This document shows, in pieces, positions 1 through 10,673 of a stretch of DNA of 64,000 nucleotides (positions within the stretch are counted from its first letter, which is position 1; each line of letters starts with the position of its first letter). The notes below the pieces were generated by a model. It ran no database searches, was not told where the DNA came from, and worked only from the letters and a program-made list of their open reading frames with translations. Position numbers and translations under genes: made by a program. The DNA is from Diphasiastrum complanatum (lineage: Eukaryota > Streptophyta > Lycopodiopsida > Lycopodiales > Lycopodiaceae), in contig CM055093.1 in assembly GCA_029204225.1 (NCBI GenBank), positions 20,855,635-20,919,634 on the forward strand, read 5' to 3'.

Positions 1-572
1 ACCAATTTGAATTTGAATTTTGGTGGGAATGTCTTTTTATTCACTAACTTGACTATTAGGCCCTATGACATTAAAAGGCCTAAAGTCCTTTTATTAGCTT
101 GTAACTAATCAAATAACCATGCGATCATCGAGTTGAACTTACACACGCAAGGTGCCAAATCCCTCTCACTTATTAACTATGGTTAGAGTTGTCTCGATAT
201 CCGCAAACCCTCCAACAACGGCCAAGCATGTTGAGACCTTTGCGTATCCTGGTACTCCGTGGCTGTATGAGCGGGGCTCAATGCATAGGACCGGTGTGAC
301 AACCATTGGATAAGGAGCAAGAGAGGCCAATGGTGGAGATTAACAACTTATGGGCTATAGGATTTGAAGAAACCATTGGATGGCTTTGAAAAGGGTCATG
401 AAATGCCTTGAAAGACAAAAGGCCTCGTTTCTTCACTAAAAATTTTCACTCTGAAATTGAGTCAAGGACTCAACATTCAAATTGGATGCTTCTTTATTAA
501 GAAACTTCAAATAGAAGTTGCAGTTCATTTTTACAAGCCATTTTCTAAATGGACCTATCTTTGGCTAGAAGG
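1..572. other. Non-coding sequence, no gene recognised
   Basis: I see no protein similarity, RNA gene or clear repeat here. It flanks the LTR element that begins at 573. The last five bases before the LTR (gaagg) do not match the five after the distal LTR (aaatg), so no target-site duplication is visible. Confidence 0.5.
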
Positions 573-1216
573 TGTTGGAAATCAGTGGGAATGAGCGAAA
601 GTTGACGAGCGGGCTTGATGTGTTAGATCGGAAGCACAACAAACAATAGCAAAATATCCAAAATTGAATTATTCAGACAAATGCACAATGAAACGATACA
701 GTAGTGGGACTGAAAATTTGCACTCTGATTAATATCAAACAGTCAGTACAATGCTTGAAGCGATAATTTCAGCTTCAGTCATTGAGCATGATAAAGATGT
801 CTATGGAAAACTGGAATAATCAGAGGAAGTTTTCTGATGAAGATTCTAGGATTGATATCCTACAAAATATCTACAACAACCGTTTTGTTGCAGTTATTAC
901 AACCGTCTCATTATAGTTAATGAATATACAAACTGGGCGAACTGTCACCGTGAAGTCGTTGGGTTGGATTTTAGACCGATAGTATTGAAATTTACAAGTA
1001 TAAAAAACTGAACAATGGCTCAAAAAATAATAACTCGAAAATATACACTGACTCAAAGAATATAGAATTTTTTGAGTTGATCTGGTATCGAAAAAATTCT
1101 AAAAAATTCGATCCTGAATTTTTTGATCCTCTGCTCAAAAATTCGAGCCTTCTGTTTCTGGTTTTTCAGGATTCTTATTATTGAATGGATTTGAGGTTGA
1201 GCATCGAATTCCAACA
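573..1216 (-). repeat. 3' LTR of copia element
   Basis: In window orientation it starts TGTTGGAA and ends TTCCAACA, a perfect inverted terminal pair. It aligns along its length with 4170-4686 but carries about 127 extra bases near 930-1060, so it is 644 bp against 517 bp. The two LTRs differ at many positions, indicating an old insertion. Confidence 0.85.
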
Positions 1217-1226
1217 ATCCCCCTTA
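1217..1226 (-). other. Polypurine tract of copia element
   Basis: On the minus strand the bases just before the 3' LTR read TTAAGGGGGAT, the usual plus-strand primer position in LTR elements. Confidence 0.6.
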
Positions 1227-1289
1227 ATGTGGATCTTGAAAACTTTTGATTTTCAGATTCAACATGTCGTTGAATCTGAGATGATGTTC

Positions 1290-2004
1290 CTTTGACAGAG
1301 CCTTTGTGAAGTAATCTGCTGCCAGTAGACTAAGGATATCTCCTTGCTTTGCACTTTCTCTCTCAAATAGTGATATCTAATTTCGATATGCTTGCTTTGA
1401 TATTGAAATCTCGGATTGAGAGAGAGAGCTATGGTGCTTTGGTTGTCACTAAAAAGTTTGGTCGTTGGATGTGACTATGCAAGGTCGATTTTTGCTAGTA
1501 GGTGCCTCAGCCCAATTGCCTCCCTTGTAACAATGTACTCTGATTCAGTTGATGACTACTGAGGTCTACTTTCGGTTGTTCCAAGAAATTGGGCCTTGAT
1601 TGTATAAAAATACAAATCCAGAAGTAGACCTTATGGTATTAATATCTCCTACCCAATCCGCATCTATGTATCTTTCAAGGTATGTTGGTAGGTTGGCTAC
1701 CTCCATAATAGATGCTAAGATGTTTGGTTGCCTGGATGTACTCCATGACTTTTGTGAGTGCTTTCCAATGGGTTAGACCAAGATTTGATAAAAACTGGTT
1801 GAGTGAACTGATCGAATATGCAATGTCAAGTCTAGTGCAGAACATTGCATACATTAGTGAGCCGATAATGGAGCGAAATGGATATTGATTCATCTCCTCC
1901 TTTTTTGCCTCAGTTTGAGGAGATTGTTCCTTTGACAATTTCAGTCCATGGTCGAGTGGAAAGAGACTAGGTTTGCAGTTGGCCATTCCATACTTTTTCA
2001 GCAC
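1290..2004 (-). pseudogene. Copia RT C-terminus and RNase H remnant
   Basis: The open piece at 1675-2004 has the end of a copia reverse transcriptase (YPFRSIIGSLMYA, then TRLDIAYSISSLNQFLSN). Downstream on the same strand, around 1290-1400, a different frame gives KHIEIRYHYLREKV, the conserved end of copia RNase H. The N-terminal RT half and the catalytic YVDD region are missing. It is a dead remnant. Confidence 0.8.
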
Positions 2005-2119
2005 GTTGGTGAGGTATCTTTGCTAACTGATGACCAAACACTTTGATATTCTTGACTGATGGTTTTGATCTTGTTCACACCTCATAAGGTGTCTTGCCAT
2101 TCAGGGCTTTGGTGATGGA

Positions 2120-2401
2120 TCAATTTTGTAGATAGGCAGCTGTTGAAACAGCTTCTGCCCAAAATTTCTTTGAAAGATAGGCATGGGCCATCATGCTCTT
2201 GGCACTGTTGATGAGTGTCCGCTTCATCCGTTTAGCTACGCCATTGGACTGAGGTGAGTAGCTTGTTGTGAATTGTTGATGTATTCTGTTGGCCTTACAA
2301 AACCCCTTAAATTCGGTGGAGATAAATTCTCTCTCTCCATCTATGCATAGAGCTTTAATCTTCCTCTGGGTCTGATATTCTGCAGATGCCTTGAACTGCA
2401 T
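2120..2401 (-). pseudogene. Copia integrase core remnant
   Basis: The 93-residue open piece contains GEREFISTEF followed by SYSPQSNGVAKRMKRT, matching the second catalytic Asp and catalytic Glu blocks of a copia integrase. Here Asp is replaced by Glu and the Glu-bearing AERxNR block reads AKRMKR, so the catalytic residues are damaged. The upstream part with the first Asp is degraded. Confidence 0.8.
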
Positions 2402-2669
2402 GAAGAACTTGAATGCCTCTGATCTGTTTCTCAGAAAATAGGTTGCAGTCCTTTGAGAGAAGTCATCGATGAAGGTTAGGAGGTATAGAGCTCTCCCTTT
2501 GGAAGCAGTCAGCAGATGTCGCTATGTACAAGATCTAGCAGGCCTTTGGAAGTATGAACTGAGTCAGAAATGAAGGACTTCTAGCATGCCTGTTAATTAT
2601 ACAACTTTCACATGGAGAAGTTGGCTTCTTGACAAAAGGCAAATCTTGTATTAGTTTTTAAGTCGACAT

Positions 2670-3272
2670 TTACTGAATACTATTGAAGTTCAAATGGCCT
2701 AATCTGAAATGCCAAAGCATATTAGATGATTTGGAACTTGAAGTGTGAAGAGCTTGACTGTTGGAAGAATAAAAGTGGCTGAGTTTGTAGAGATTGTCAT
2801 TTCTTCTCCCGAAAGCTAAAACTTTTCGCGATTTGTCAAAAATGGTGCAGTCGGTTGTATCGAATTCGACCCTTTGACCTAAATCAGTGATTCTGCTAAC
2901 TGAGAGCAGATTCTTGGTCAGATTTGGAACGTGGAGAATGTTGGACATCAATTTGACTTTACCTTTCTGAAATTCGATTTTGATTGTACCTTCACCTTGA
3001 ATCGAATGTGATGAGTTGTCTCCAAGTTGCACAACTCGAGAGTGGGTGAAAGATTTATAATCCTTAAACCAGTCTTGATGGTAAGTCATGTGTTGAGTTT
3101 CTCCAGAATTGAAATACCAGAAATTGATATCTTGTTGTTCTCCGACCTTGGTCAAAAAGGCTGCTTCATCTTCCTCTTGCTGCTGGATCAAAAGACTAGT
3201 TGATGCATAATCCGCTTGTTGTTGGAACTGTTTCTTCTTCTCATTGTTGAATTTCAAAGTTCTGCAGTTCAT
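2670..3272 (-). pseudogene. Copia protease and GAG-pre-integrase remnant
   Basis: A 200-residue open piece. WYFNSGETQHMT corresponds to the aspartic protease active-site block (usually DSGAS-H-MT; the Asp is Asn here). It is followed by ILHVPNLTKNLLSVSRI, the standard copia protease segment, and LWHFRLGHLNFNSI, the GAG-pre-integrase HxxxGH block. The Asp to Asn change would inactivate the protease. Confidence 0.82.
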
Positions 3273-3375
3273 GATCTCATGTCCAGTTCTCTTGCAGTAT
3301 CTGCAGAATAGCTTCTACTTTGGTTAAAAAGATAAAGAGTTCGAATTCGACCCTGAGCCAAAATTCGAGTCTGAG

Positions 3376-3834
3376 TCAAAATTCAATCCTGACTGCATAT
3401 TGCTCTTCTTTTGAAATATAGAGCTTGAGGGTCTGACCCTGTGCTTGAGGAGCTGGTTGCAGTTCTTCTTGTCGCCTCTTGTGAAATAATGAAGTCACTC
3501 TTGAAAGGGTGATCTTCTCTTGGATCAAAATTTCTAGGACCCAATTCTCATAGGCCTCATGAAGACTCGATAATAGAGTCATAACATCATTGATATCTTT
3601 GATCATTGAGCCAGTTGCAGTTATTTGCTCCATAAGATTTTGGAAAGTGTTAATGTGGCTCGAAACACTTCCTGCTTCAAACATTCTCAAGGTGAAGAAT
3701 TTCTTTCTCAAATGGAGTTTGGAGGAGACGTCCCTGATATCGTAGAGAGTCGCTAGGATGTCCCATGCATCCTTAGCAGTCTGAGTAGCTCTTATGTGAC
3801 TGATTTGATTGTCTTTGATGTTGAGAGTGATCAT
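3376..3834 (-). pseudogene. Copia Gag (UBN2-type) remnant
   Basis: The 152-residue piece contains AKDAWDILATLYD and LHLRKKFFTLRM, the conserved region of copia Gag, followed by a typical HINTFQNLMEQI helix. The nucleocapsid zinc knuckle expected downstream is lost in frameshifts between 3272 and 3376. Confidence 0.8.
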
Positions 3835-4156
3835 GGCAAAAGCCTTGCCATCTTTCAGTCTCTATTTGGTGATAGTGGCTACATCACCTTCAGGTTTAAC
3901 TTTTGTGCCATCAACGATGTCCCACAGTTCCTTGGCTAGTAGTATGACATTCATTTTGAACTTCCAGAGATGGTAGTTACTCCCATCGAATTTGTCGAAT
4001 AAAAAGGAACTAGCAGATGAATCCATTCTGGTCGAGCAAGATCGTTGGTAGAAACAACGATTTTGAGATATTGTTGGTTGTGCGCTTCCTAGAACGTTGT
4101 CTTGGTAGAAACAAGACTTGATAATCTGCAGACAATGTGCATATTACTGAACAACC

Positions 4157-4169
4157 TACTATGATACCA
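4157..4169 (-). promoter_or_regulatory. Primer-binding site of copia element
   Basis: Immediately inside the 5' LTR the minus strand reads TGGTATCATAGTA. This matches the first eight bases of the complement of plant initiator-Met tRNA (TGGTATCAGAGCC) and is degraded after that. Confidence 0.7.
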
Positions 4170-4686
4170 TGTCGAAAATCAGTGGGAATGAGCGGAAGCT
4201 GATGAGCATGCTTGGTGCGTAGGATCGGAAGCACAATAAACAATAGCAGAATATTCAAAATTGAATGATTTAGACAAACGCGCAATGAAAGGATATAGTA
4301 GTGGGACTAAAAATTTGCACTCTGATTAATATTAAACAGTGAGTACAATGCTTGAAGTGATAACTTCAGCTTACAATTGTTGAGCGTGATAACTCAAATA
4401 ATCAGAAGAAGTAATCTAATGAAGATTCTAGGATTGATATCCTACAAAATATCTACAACAACCTTTTGTTGCAGTTATTACAACCGCCTCATTACAGTTA
4501 ATGACTGTACAAAGTGCGCGGACTCAAAAAATATAGAATTTTTCGAGTCGATCCGATATCAAAACAATTTAGAGAATTTGATCCAGAATTTTTGGATTCT
4601 TTGTTCAAAAATTTGAGCCTTCTGAATCTGGTTTTTCAAGATGCTCATTATTGAATGGATTTGAGGCTGAGCATCGAATTCCAACA
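4170..4686 (-). repeat. 5' LTR of copia element
   Basis: A 517-bp repeat paired with 573-1216. Its inner end has mutated to TGTCGAAA; its outer end keeps TTCCAACA. Confidence 0.83.
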
Positions 4687-5429
4687 AAATGCACCCTTTC
4701 TGGTGGTTTTTGGGCCAAATTGACCCCTGAAACTGGTTGCTCAGAGCCAGCGGATGCGCGTTTCAAGGAGTTTTCATCACCATTCCATCGAGCAGAGTGC
4801 GGGTGACCTAGTGATGGGCTACATTCACCGTTTGGGTACTGTAGGGCCAAATTTGGGGCAATTTTTTGCTAGTGAAACCTGCTACAGGGCAGTACAATGA
4901 GGCATTATCTCCTCAAAATCATTATTGCTTACTTCTGGCAGGGTAACAAGGTGTTTGGAAGCGGTAAATGCGGTATGAGGGCGTTTGATAGCAGAATTGT
5001 GTAGAGAATGGTAGTATTGGTGATAGAAGCACTTTGGCGATGTGACTACTTGTCATTGGCTACAAATTTGAGAGGGAAAGAGATCACAGTGAGAGGTAGA
5101 CATGGTATGCCGATTACAAGTGAAATATTCTTGTGTTCAGGTTCAACTCTTGGAGTTAGAACCGACCAATGTCAAGTGGCGACTTGAAGAAAGAGTTTTC
5201 TTCAAGTTGAAAAAACAGTCTAATTTCTTGGGAGGCCCATAAATTTTAGTCCATTTCTCCATTTAAGGTTGTCCAGAAGCAAAAATGCTCCAAATTAAGG
5301 ACATAAAAGGATTGTATGTTGGGTCGTTTGTAGTACATGATTGTTACTTGGAGCGGCAATCTCACCTTCACCCGCATAGCATGAAGAGGGAGAAGGGAGA
5401 AGGGATAAGGGAGAAGAGAGAGTAAAAAG
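4687..5429. other. Non-coding sequence between repeats
   Basis: No gene is seen. From about 5382 to 5430 the plus strand is purine-rich (GAAGAGGGAGAAGGGAGAAG...), directly next to the repeat that starts near 5430. Confidence 0.45.
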
Positions 5430-6013
5430 GTTTCACAGAGTTCCCCTTGACAAGTCAATAACAAACCCTTTGAACCCTTTCATTTTATAGCAGAATACTA
5501 CGGGTAAAAACAAAGTTGTATAAAGTCTTGCAATACAAGGTACCATAAAGCGAAGCAGGTTTTAAGATACTCAGTTGTTACCTGCCACCACCCCACAACA
5601 CAAAATCACACGAGTTAGTACAGTGGGGAAGACAAGCGTCATACCTGAGCATCAGTTGTTTCCGAAACAAGATTCACTACTTTATCAGATCAAATGCAAT
5701 TACATAACATATGTCCAATCTTCCCAACCATGAGTTACTTTCTTAGCAATATGTTTAGTCCTAAAAATTTAACTGTATCAAGATAAACGACATACTGATC
5801 AGTATAAGGGCACAATCAACGTATGACGTTCAGATTAGCATTTCATATATGTAAGAAGCTATTACATATTACACAACATACAAGGAGTTACAACTCAAGC
5901 TTTAGCGTAGGGTACCAGGGCAGATCCGTGCCATACTGGCCCTTGAACTCTAAGAAGATTTTTTTAGAGTCTAAACGCCATGAGGCTTGGGCAAATCCAT
6001 GTCATTCAAGCCT
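5430..6013 (+). repeat. Copy A of an unclassified interspersed repeat
   Basis: This stretch aligns over almost its full length with the reverse complement of 15650-16210. Shared blocks include CTTGACAAGTCA, GCATCAGTTGT, CACGAGTTAGT and ACTGATCAGTATAAG, with many substitutions (roughly three quarters identical by eye). Both copies have a GA/CT-rich tract at the same end. No coding capacity is seen. The outer boundaries are not certain and no terminal inverted repeats were recognised. Confidence 0.72.
5911..6013 (-). other. Two stem-loops of the ATGGCA..TGCC family (copy A)
   Basis: Read on the minus strand, 5911-5942 forms CCAG-T-ATGGCACGGATCTGCC-CTGG and 5983-6013 forms CTTG-A-ATGACATGGATTTGCC-CAAG. 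Each has a four-base outer stem, a short bulge and an inner GGCA/TGCC stem (one mismatch in the second). They correspond to hairpins in copy B at 15730-15762 and 15661-15686. Confidence 0.6.
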
Positions 6014-6713
6014 ACAAGAGCCGAACCCTAATCAAATTCTAGTATACATAAAGCAACCACATTTCGTTTATCCCACAGTCCTATACCTTATGACAATATC
6101 ATTCTACATTTGCAAACACCTCTAGGAATGGTGAATAGCATTCCGCATTACGTTTACATTAGTGTACTCATCTAATAACAACCCTAACGAATCTTTTTAG
6201 CGTTGTGAGGACAGGCAATGTCTCATATCGTTATGTACATCATAATCATCCTATCCACTTGTGAAGAATCCTAATCATAGGTTTATGTAAACAAGCATTA
6301 ATGGTGTTTAATACGAAGTTCTGCATTGCCTCATACCTAAATTTGTCATGAAGAGATTTCTTGAGAACTACCCATCCTCCAACAAGTATGCGACACACCT
6401 TCCTTATATACTAATAATTCAATACGACAATGATAGGTTAAGATTGGAAGCTTACCGTGATTGGAAATCCTTTAACCAAAGACATGCAATATTCTAGTTT
6501 AGTATTGAAATAGCAAACCTACACAAGTACTATCTTCATCTCGATTTACATAGTGTTGGCTATTTCTTACAGCAAGTTATTTGCTATCACATATATTTAC
6601 ATATGTCTCTTTTCAGCAAACCCTAAAAAGTGTGTATTCATACTAATCACTTACGTTCACAGCATGACATACGATTCAAGCTGGATGTAGGATGATATCC
6701 CAAGGAATATTCT

Positions 6714-6910
6714 AGCCATCCTGCGGAACATCTTATAGCTTGCCCATCTAAGTTTAAATCCATGATAGGATTTATACTTAAAGCTTGCCCATCAACTTTA
6801 GGCTTTTACATTATCCGTATAGCCATCCCGCGGAACATTTTTGGAAACACAAGCAAGATAGGATTTAAACATAGAACTTGCCCATCAAGTTTAGGCTTTT
6901 ACATTATCTG
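6714..6910 (+). repeat. Imperfect tandem repeat with CTTGCCCATC motif
   Basis: AGCCATCCYGCGGAACAT recurs at 6714 and 6821 (107 bases apart). CTTGCCCATC recurs at about 6739, 6784 and 6876. The last one sits in ACTTG-CCCAT-CAAGT, a perfect five-base stem. The rest of 6014-7078 shows no gene. Confidence 0.55.
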
Positions 6911-7078
6911 TAATGGCTTAAGTTATTTAGTTCTAAATTTAAATTGCCATGGGCACTGCACATAGATATGTAATTTCAAGTTATGTAAAAGTTATTCACA
7001 AAGGCCTATTGGGGGTTTGTCCCATAGAGCCCATTTTGTAAGAGACCACCCACTCCCACTGTAAATAAGAGTGAGGAT

Positions 7079-7514
7079 GACTCATTTTGGAGGAGTTCAT
7101 TTGGTGAAAATAGATTTATCTTTCTCTTGGGTCTCCTCTCTTGTGGCTTGGATCTTCACTGTTTCCTCTCTACATTGTATTGTAAATTATCTCATTATGC
7201 AAACAGGTTAATATTAGTCTAGTTTAGTTTTCCCTCCACTAGTAGGGCAAGCCTTAGTGGATATGTTTAGAGTTTGGTAATCTTATTGAGAATAGGAAGC
7301 AAGAGAAAAGGCGGCTAGAGTGGATCTTGCCCAAAATACTCACTCACCCACTTTATATCTTCTCTTCCTTCAACCTTTAACCTAGTTGAAAGCCATAGCC
7401 ATTGGGGAAGCCACAATGCCTAGTTGGAGCCATAATGTGTTCTAGTTGGGAGTCTGCCATAACACTCGTTAGTTGGAGCCATAGCCAGAGTTGAGGGATG
7501 CAAAACAGACAACA
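7079..7514 (+). repeat. 5' LTR of the non-coding LTR element
   Basis: Aligned along its length with 8949-9392, with scattered substitutions. It contains CCACTA-GTAGGGCAAGCCT-TAGTGG (about 7233-7261), a six-base-pair hairpin. Confidence 0.7.
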
Positions 7515-7515
7515 T

Positions 7516-7529
7516 TGGCGTCGTTGCCG
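7516..7529 (+). promoter_or_regulatory. Putative primer-binding site (Ty3-like)
   Basis: TGGCGTCGTTGCCG follows the first LTR by one base. Similar sequences are primer sites in some plant Ty3/gypsy lineages. I assign this from memory of the motif, not by alignment to a tRNA. Confidence 0.5.
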
Positions 7530-8948
7530 CTCTTTCCGCTCTTTTTTCATGCTTTTTGCTTGATTTCTTTTGTTATGTGTGTCTGAATGTGTGTTTGTAT
7601 GTCCGTAACCTATGTCATTTTGTGATGTTGTTCTTTTAGTTTGCTCATCTCTTTTTACTTTCCTTTTTTACACCCTTTTACGTTATGGTTTTTTCTTGCA
7701 TGTCTGTCAGTCAAAAGATCTTTAAAGTACTCAGGCGTACCTTTCAACTTCTATCTCCAAACATTCATTTGTTGTACAGAGTCAAAAAGATGTTGCGCGA
7801 CCCAACGCACAATTCCAATGTGAGGAAAAACCACTACTCTGAGAAAAAACCACTACTCAGAGGAAACAAGCCAGAGATCACTCGCACAAGCTTCCTTTTC
7901 TCACGAGTGGACTTCCAAGAAACAATATACAGGTTGGAGAAAAGTAGTTAAGAGACTTCATAACAAATATTCTATTTGGAAACAAATGGAACACATTATC
8001 TAGCTGCAAATCTTATCCAACAAAAGATCCATCTTCCCAATAAGATGGAATATTCACGACAACACCACCACCACCACCATCAATAAGGAGTTGGTTTTAC
8101 GTAAGCGATACAACATCCACACCATGGCCATCACATCATCAATAAAGTGACAGCTTGTACCAGTAAAAGGCTCTCAAGTCAAATCAAAGAAAAAAGCTAT
8201 GTGCACACCGACACAGACGACAAGTGTTCCTACCACGCCAACAACGATGCTTCATTGGAAAAATGTACATTGAGCAGTGGTCATATCTGGACATGTTTAA
8301 CAAGCCACACGAACCTCCTATCATCTCTATTTCACCTCCATTCATCCCCTCATGTTCCCCCACACAATAACTCTTGAAGCTCCATCTCATTTCACCCATC
8401 CGTGTTTCAAGACGTCATTTCCATCCGATGGATACCACTGAAGCAAACAACTCTATGACATCTACAGCATACCACTGATGCAGTTTAAAAGCTCAAAGGC
8501 AATAAAGCAAGAATGATAGAGGCCCTCACCAATAAAATGCTAGTTGTGTCGCCGCAAAAGAGATCGACAATTGTCAGCCTGTTGATAACTCAAAAGCACA
8601 TGACTACGTGTATGAAAAAAAAAAAACAACAACAACACGTCATACAAGTCTCTAGATACAATTGCTACAATTCAAAGAGCTCTCAAACTGTGCAAAGAGC
8701 TCAAAGAAGCTGCATTGGCACAACAACGTCAAAAGGGAAGACCTCTGCCAGCAAAGTGTTTCAGGAGACAATCATGAACAACGGACCTTGAACCATCTCT
8801 TACCTCCATCTTCCAAAACTCGCCACATTTGATACATTGTTTTCCACTCATCTCTGTTTCCTCCCATTGTCATTCATTCACACTTGTCTTGCATTCCACA
8901 TCATGTCTCAAGAAATACCAAGCTCGTGGACATCATCCGTTGAATCAT

Positions 8949-9392
8949 TTATGGCTCATTTTGGAGGAGTTCATTTGGTGAAAATAGAATTATCTTTCTC
9001 TTGAGTCTCCTCCCTTGTGGTTTGGATTTTCACTGTTTCCTCTCTATATTGTATTGTAAATTATCTCATTGTGCAAACAAGTTAATATTAGTCTAGTTTA
9101 GTTTTCCCTCCACTAGTAGGGCAAGCCTTAGAGGGTATGTTTAGGGTTTGGTAATCTTATTGAGAGTAGGAAACAAGAGAGAAGGTGGCTAGAGTGGATC
9201 TTGCCCAAAATACTCACCCACCTACTTTGGATCTTCTCTTCCTTCAACCTTTAGTCTAATTGGAAGCCATAGCCATTGGTTGGAGAAGCCACAATGCCTA
9301 GTTGGAGCCATAACATTTTCTAGTTGGGAGTCCGCCATAGCACTCGTTAGTTGGAGCCATAGCCGGAGTTGAGGGATGCGAAACAGACAACA
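8949..9392 (+). repeat. 3' LTR of the non-coding LTR element
   Basis: Second copy of the 7079-7514 repeat. Its hairpin has lost pairing at the right arm (TTAGAGGG in place of TTAGTGG). Confidence 0.7.
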
Positions 9393-9969
9393 CTGGATTG
9401 ACAACATGTGTACAAGTGTTTATGCATTCATCTATCCTTATTCCCAAAACAGCATACAAAGAGACGTCCTACTACCTATAAGGTAGTGCGCCCATCTACT
9501 TGAGTTAATGAGCCATAACATGATGCTAAGCAAGAAGTAGAAGGGCAGCCATCTACCTCTTCAAAGAGGAGACACAACGTATGTATAAACAAGCTTTCAT
9601 ATTATGCATATATGATGGAGGAAGGGCGGCCACCAATTTGTGTGGTATGCCTTTGCATTTTCTCAAAAAGTGATCACAATACTAGCTGTAAAATCACATT
9701 TGGTAGGGCGGCCAACTACTACCATAGCAACACGCCATCATAGACATAAGTATTATAAAAAATGTATGAAAGAAGTCTTGAAAAGATGTGCACTTCCTAA
9801 AGGAAAGCGAGCACTGACCTACATGACTATGCTATGAGATAGCCACACCATTACTTGTGATTGCTCCAAGCTTCTTTGGTAATGTATCACTCTTCCACAA
9901 GCCTTCATAAGCCCACAAAATGAGACCTTCAAGTTGTCTTAGGTTGCAGTAGAGAGAGAAAGGGCAAGG
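9393..9969 (+). other. Intergenic stretch with several GGGCRGCC stem-loops
   Basis: No gene is seen. Three hairpins with related cores occur: GTAG-TGCGCCCAT-CTAC near 9485, GTAGA-AGGGCAGCCA-TCTAC near 9536, and GGTAG-GGCGGCCAACTA-CTACC near 9702. An unpaired relative, AAGGGCGGCCACC, lies near 9621. Different stem sequences flank a similar core. Confidence 0.5.
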
Positions 9970-10673
9970 GCTAAAACAGGGCTTCCCCACTAGACAACTG
10001 AAGCGCTTGACTATTTCTCCTACTTGGACACCGTACGACTGGGCACATGTATGCTTGCATGGAAACATCGAATGCCACACTTGAAGTTAGTACATAGGTC
10101 TTCGCACAATGACAAATGGCTTGTCCATCGGAGACCTCTAACTAATTTCGGTCTCCTTGTTTCTGACGCCAAAGTTCATGCCTTTTTAGGGCACAAAAAA
10201 CTGACTACTGGGCCCAAACTACCTGTAATCGACCGAGATGGGGAATGCAAGATGTCGAAACAGTTCATGGGAGTCCACTGCACCTCTCCACTACGTTCGT
10301 CCAGGGCTAGAGGGTGAATGGGCTAAAACATAGCTTCTCCGCAAGACAACTGAAGCACTTGACTATATCTCCTACTTGGACACCGTACGAATGGGCACAA
10401 ATATGCTTGTATGGAAACCACAAATGCCACACTGGAAGTCTGTACATAGTTATTCGCACAGTGACAAACGACTCGTCCATCGGAGACCTCTAACTAATTG
10501 CAATCTCCTTGTTTCTGGCGCCAAAATTCATGCCTTTTTAGGGCAGAAAAAATTGACTTCTCGGCCCAAACTACTTGTAATCGACCAGGATGGGGGTGCG
10601 AGATGTCCAAACAGTTTGTGGGAGTCCACTGCATCTCTCCACCATGTCCGACCAAGGCCAGAGGTTGAATGGG
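9970..10673 (+). repeat. Tandem duplication, two units of about 352 bp
   Basis: CTAAAAC anchors recur at 9971, 10323 and 10674, and the whole interval aligns unit to unit at about 85% identity by eye. Each unit contains a plus-strand open frame of about 100 codons (10024-10317 and 10376-10684) with similar translations. The period is not a multiple of three, and I recognise no protein family, so I do not call these genes. Confidence 0.8.

Larger units (their letters stand above)
573..4686 (-). mobile_element. Degenerate Ty1/copia LTR retrotransposon, RT mostly deleted
   Basis: Two similar terminal repeats (573-1216 and 4170-4686) bound an interior that reads on the minus strand in the copia order Gag, protease, integrase, RT/RNase H. 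A primer-binding site like the initiator-Met tRNA complement abuts the right (5') LTR, and a purine tract abuts the left (3') LTR. The interior is only about 2.95 kb, against roughly 4-5 kb for an intact copia element. The frame is broken several times, and most of RT is absent between the integrase and RNase H pieces. It is not autonomous. No target-site duplication is seen, so an end may have been exchanged by recombination. Confidence 0.88.
7079..9392 (+). mobile_element. Non-coding LTR element (LARD-like)
   Basis: Direct repeats of about 440 bp (7079-7514 and 8949-9392) flank 1.43 kb with no retroviral coding. Both begin TGrCTCATTTTGGAGGAG and end AAACAGACAACA. Right after the first repeat comes TGGCGTCGTTGCCG, like the TGGCGCCGTTGCCG primer-binding sites of some plant Ty3-type elements. 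This suggests a non-autonomous LTR element in plus orientation. No good polypurine tract or exact target-site duplication is seen (gagga and ctgga flank it). Confidence 0.62.

Noticed and set aside
1675-2004. A host reverse-transcriptase gene
   Set aside because: It sits between matched LTRs, in copia domain order, with stops and missing catalytic motifs.
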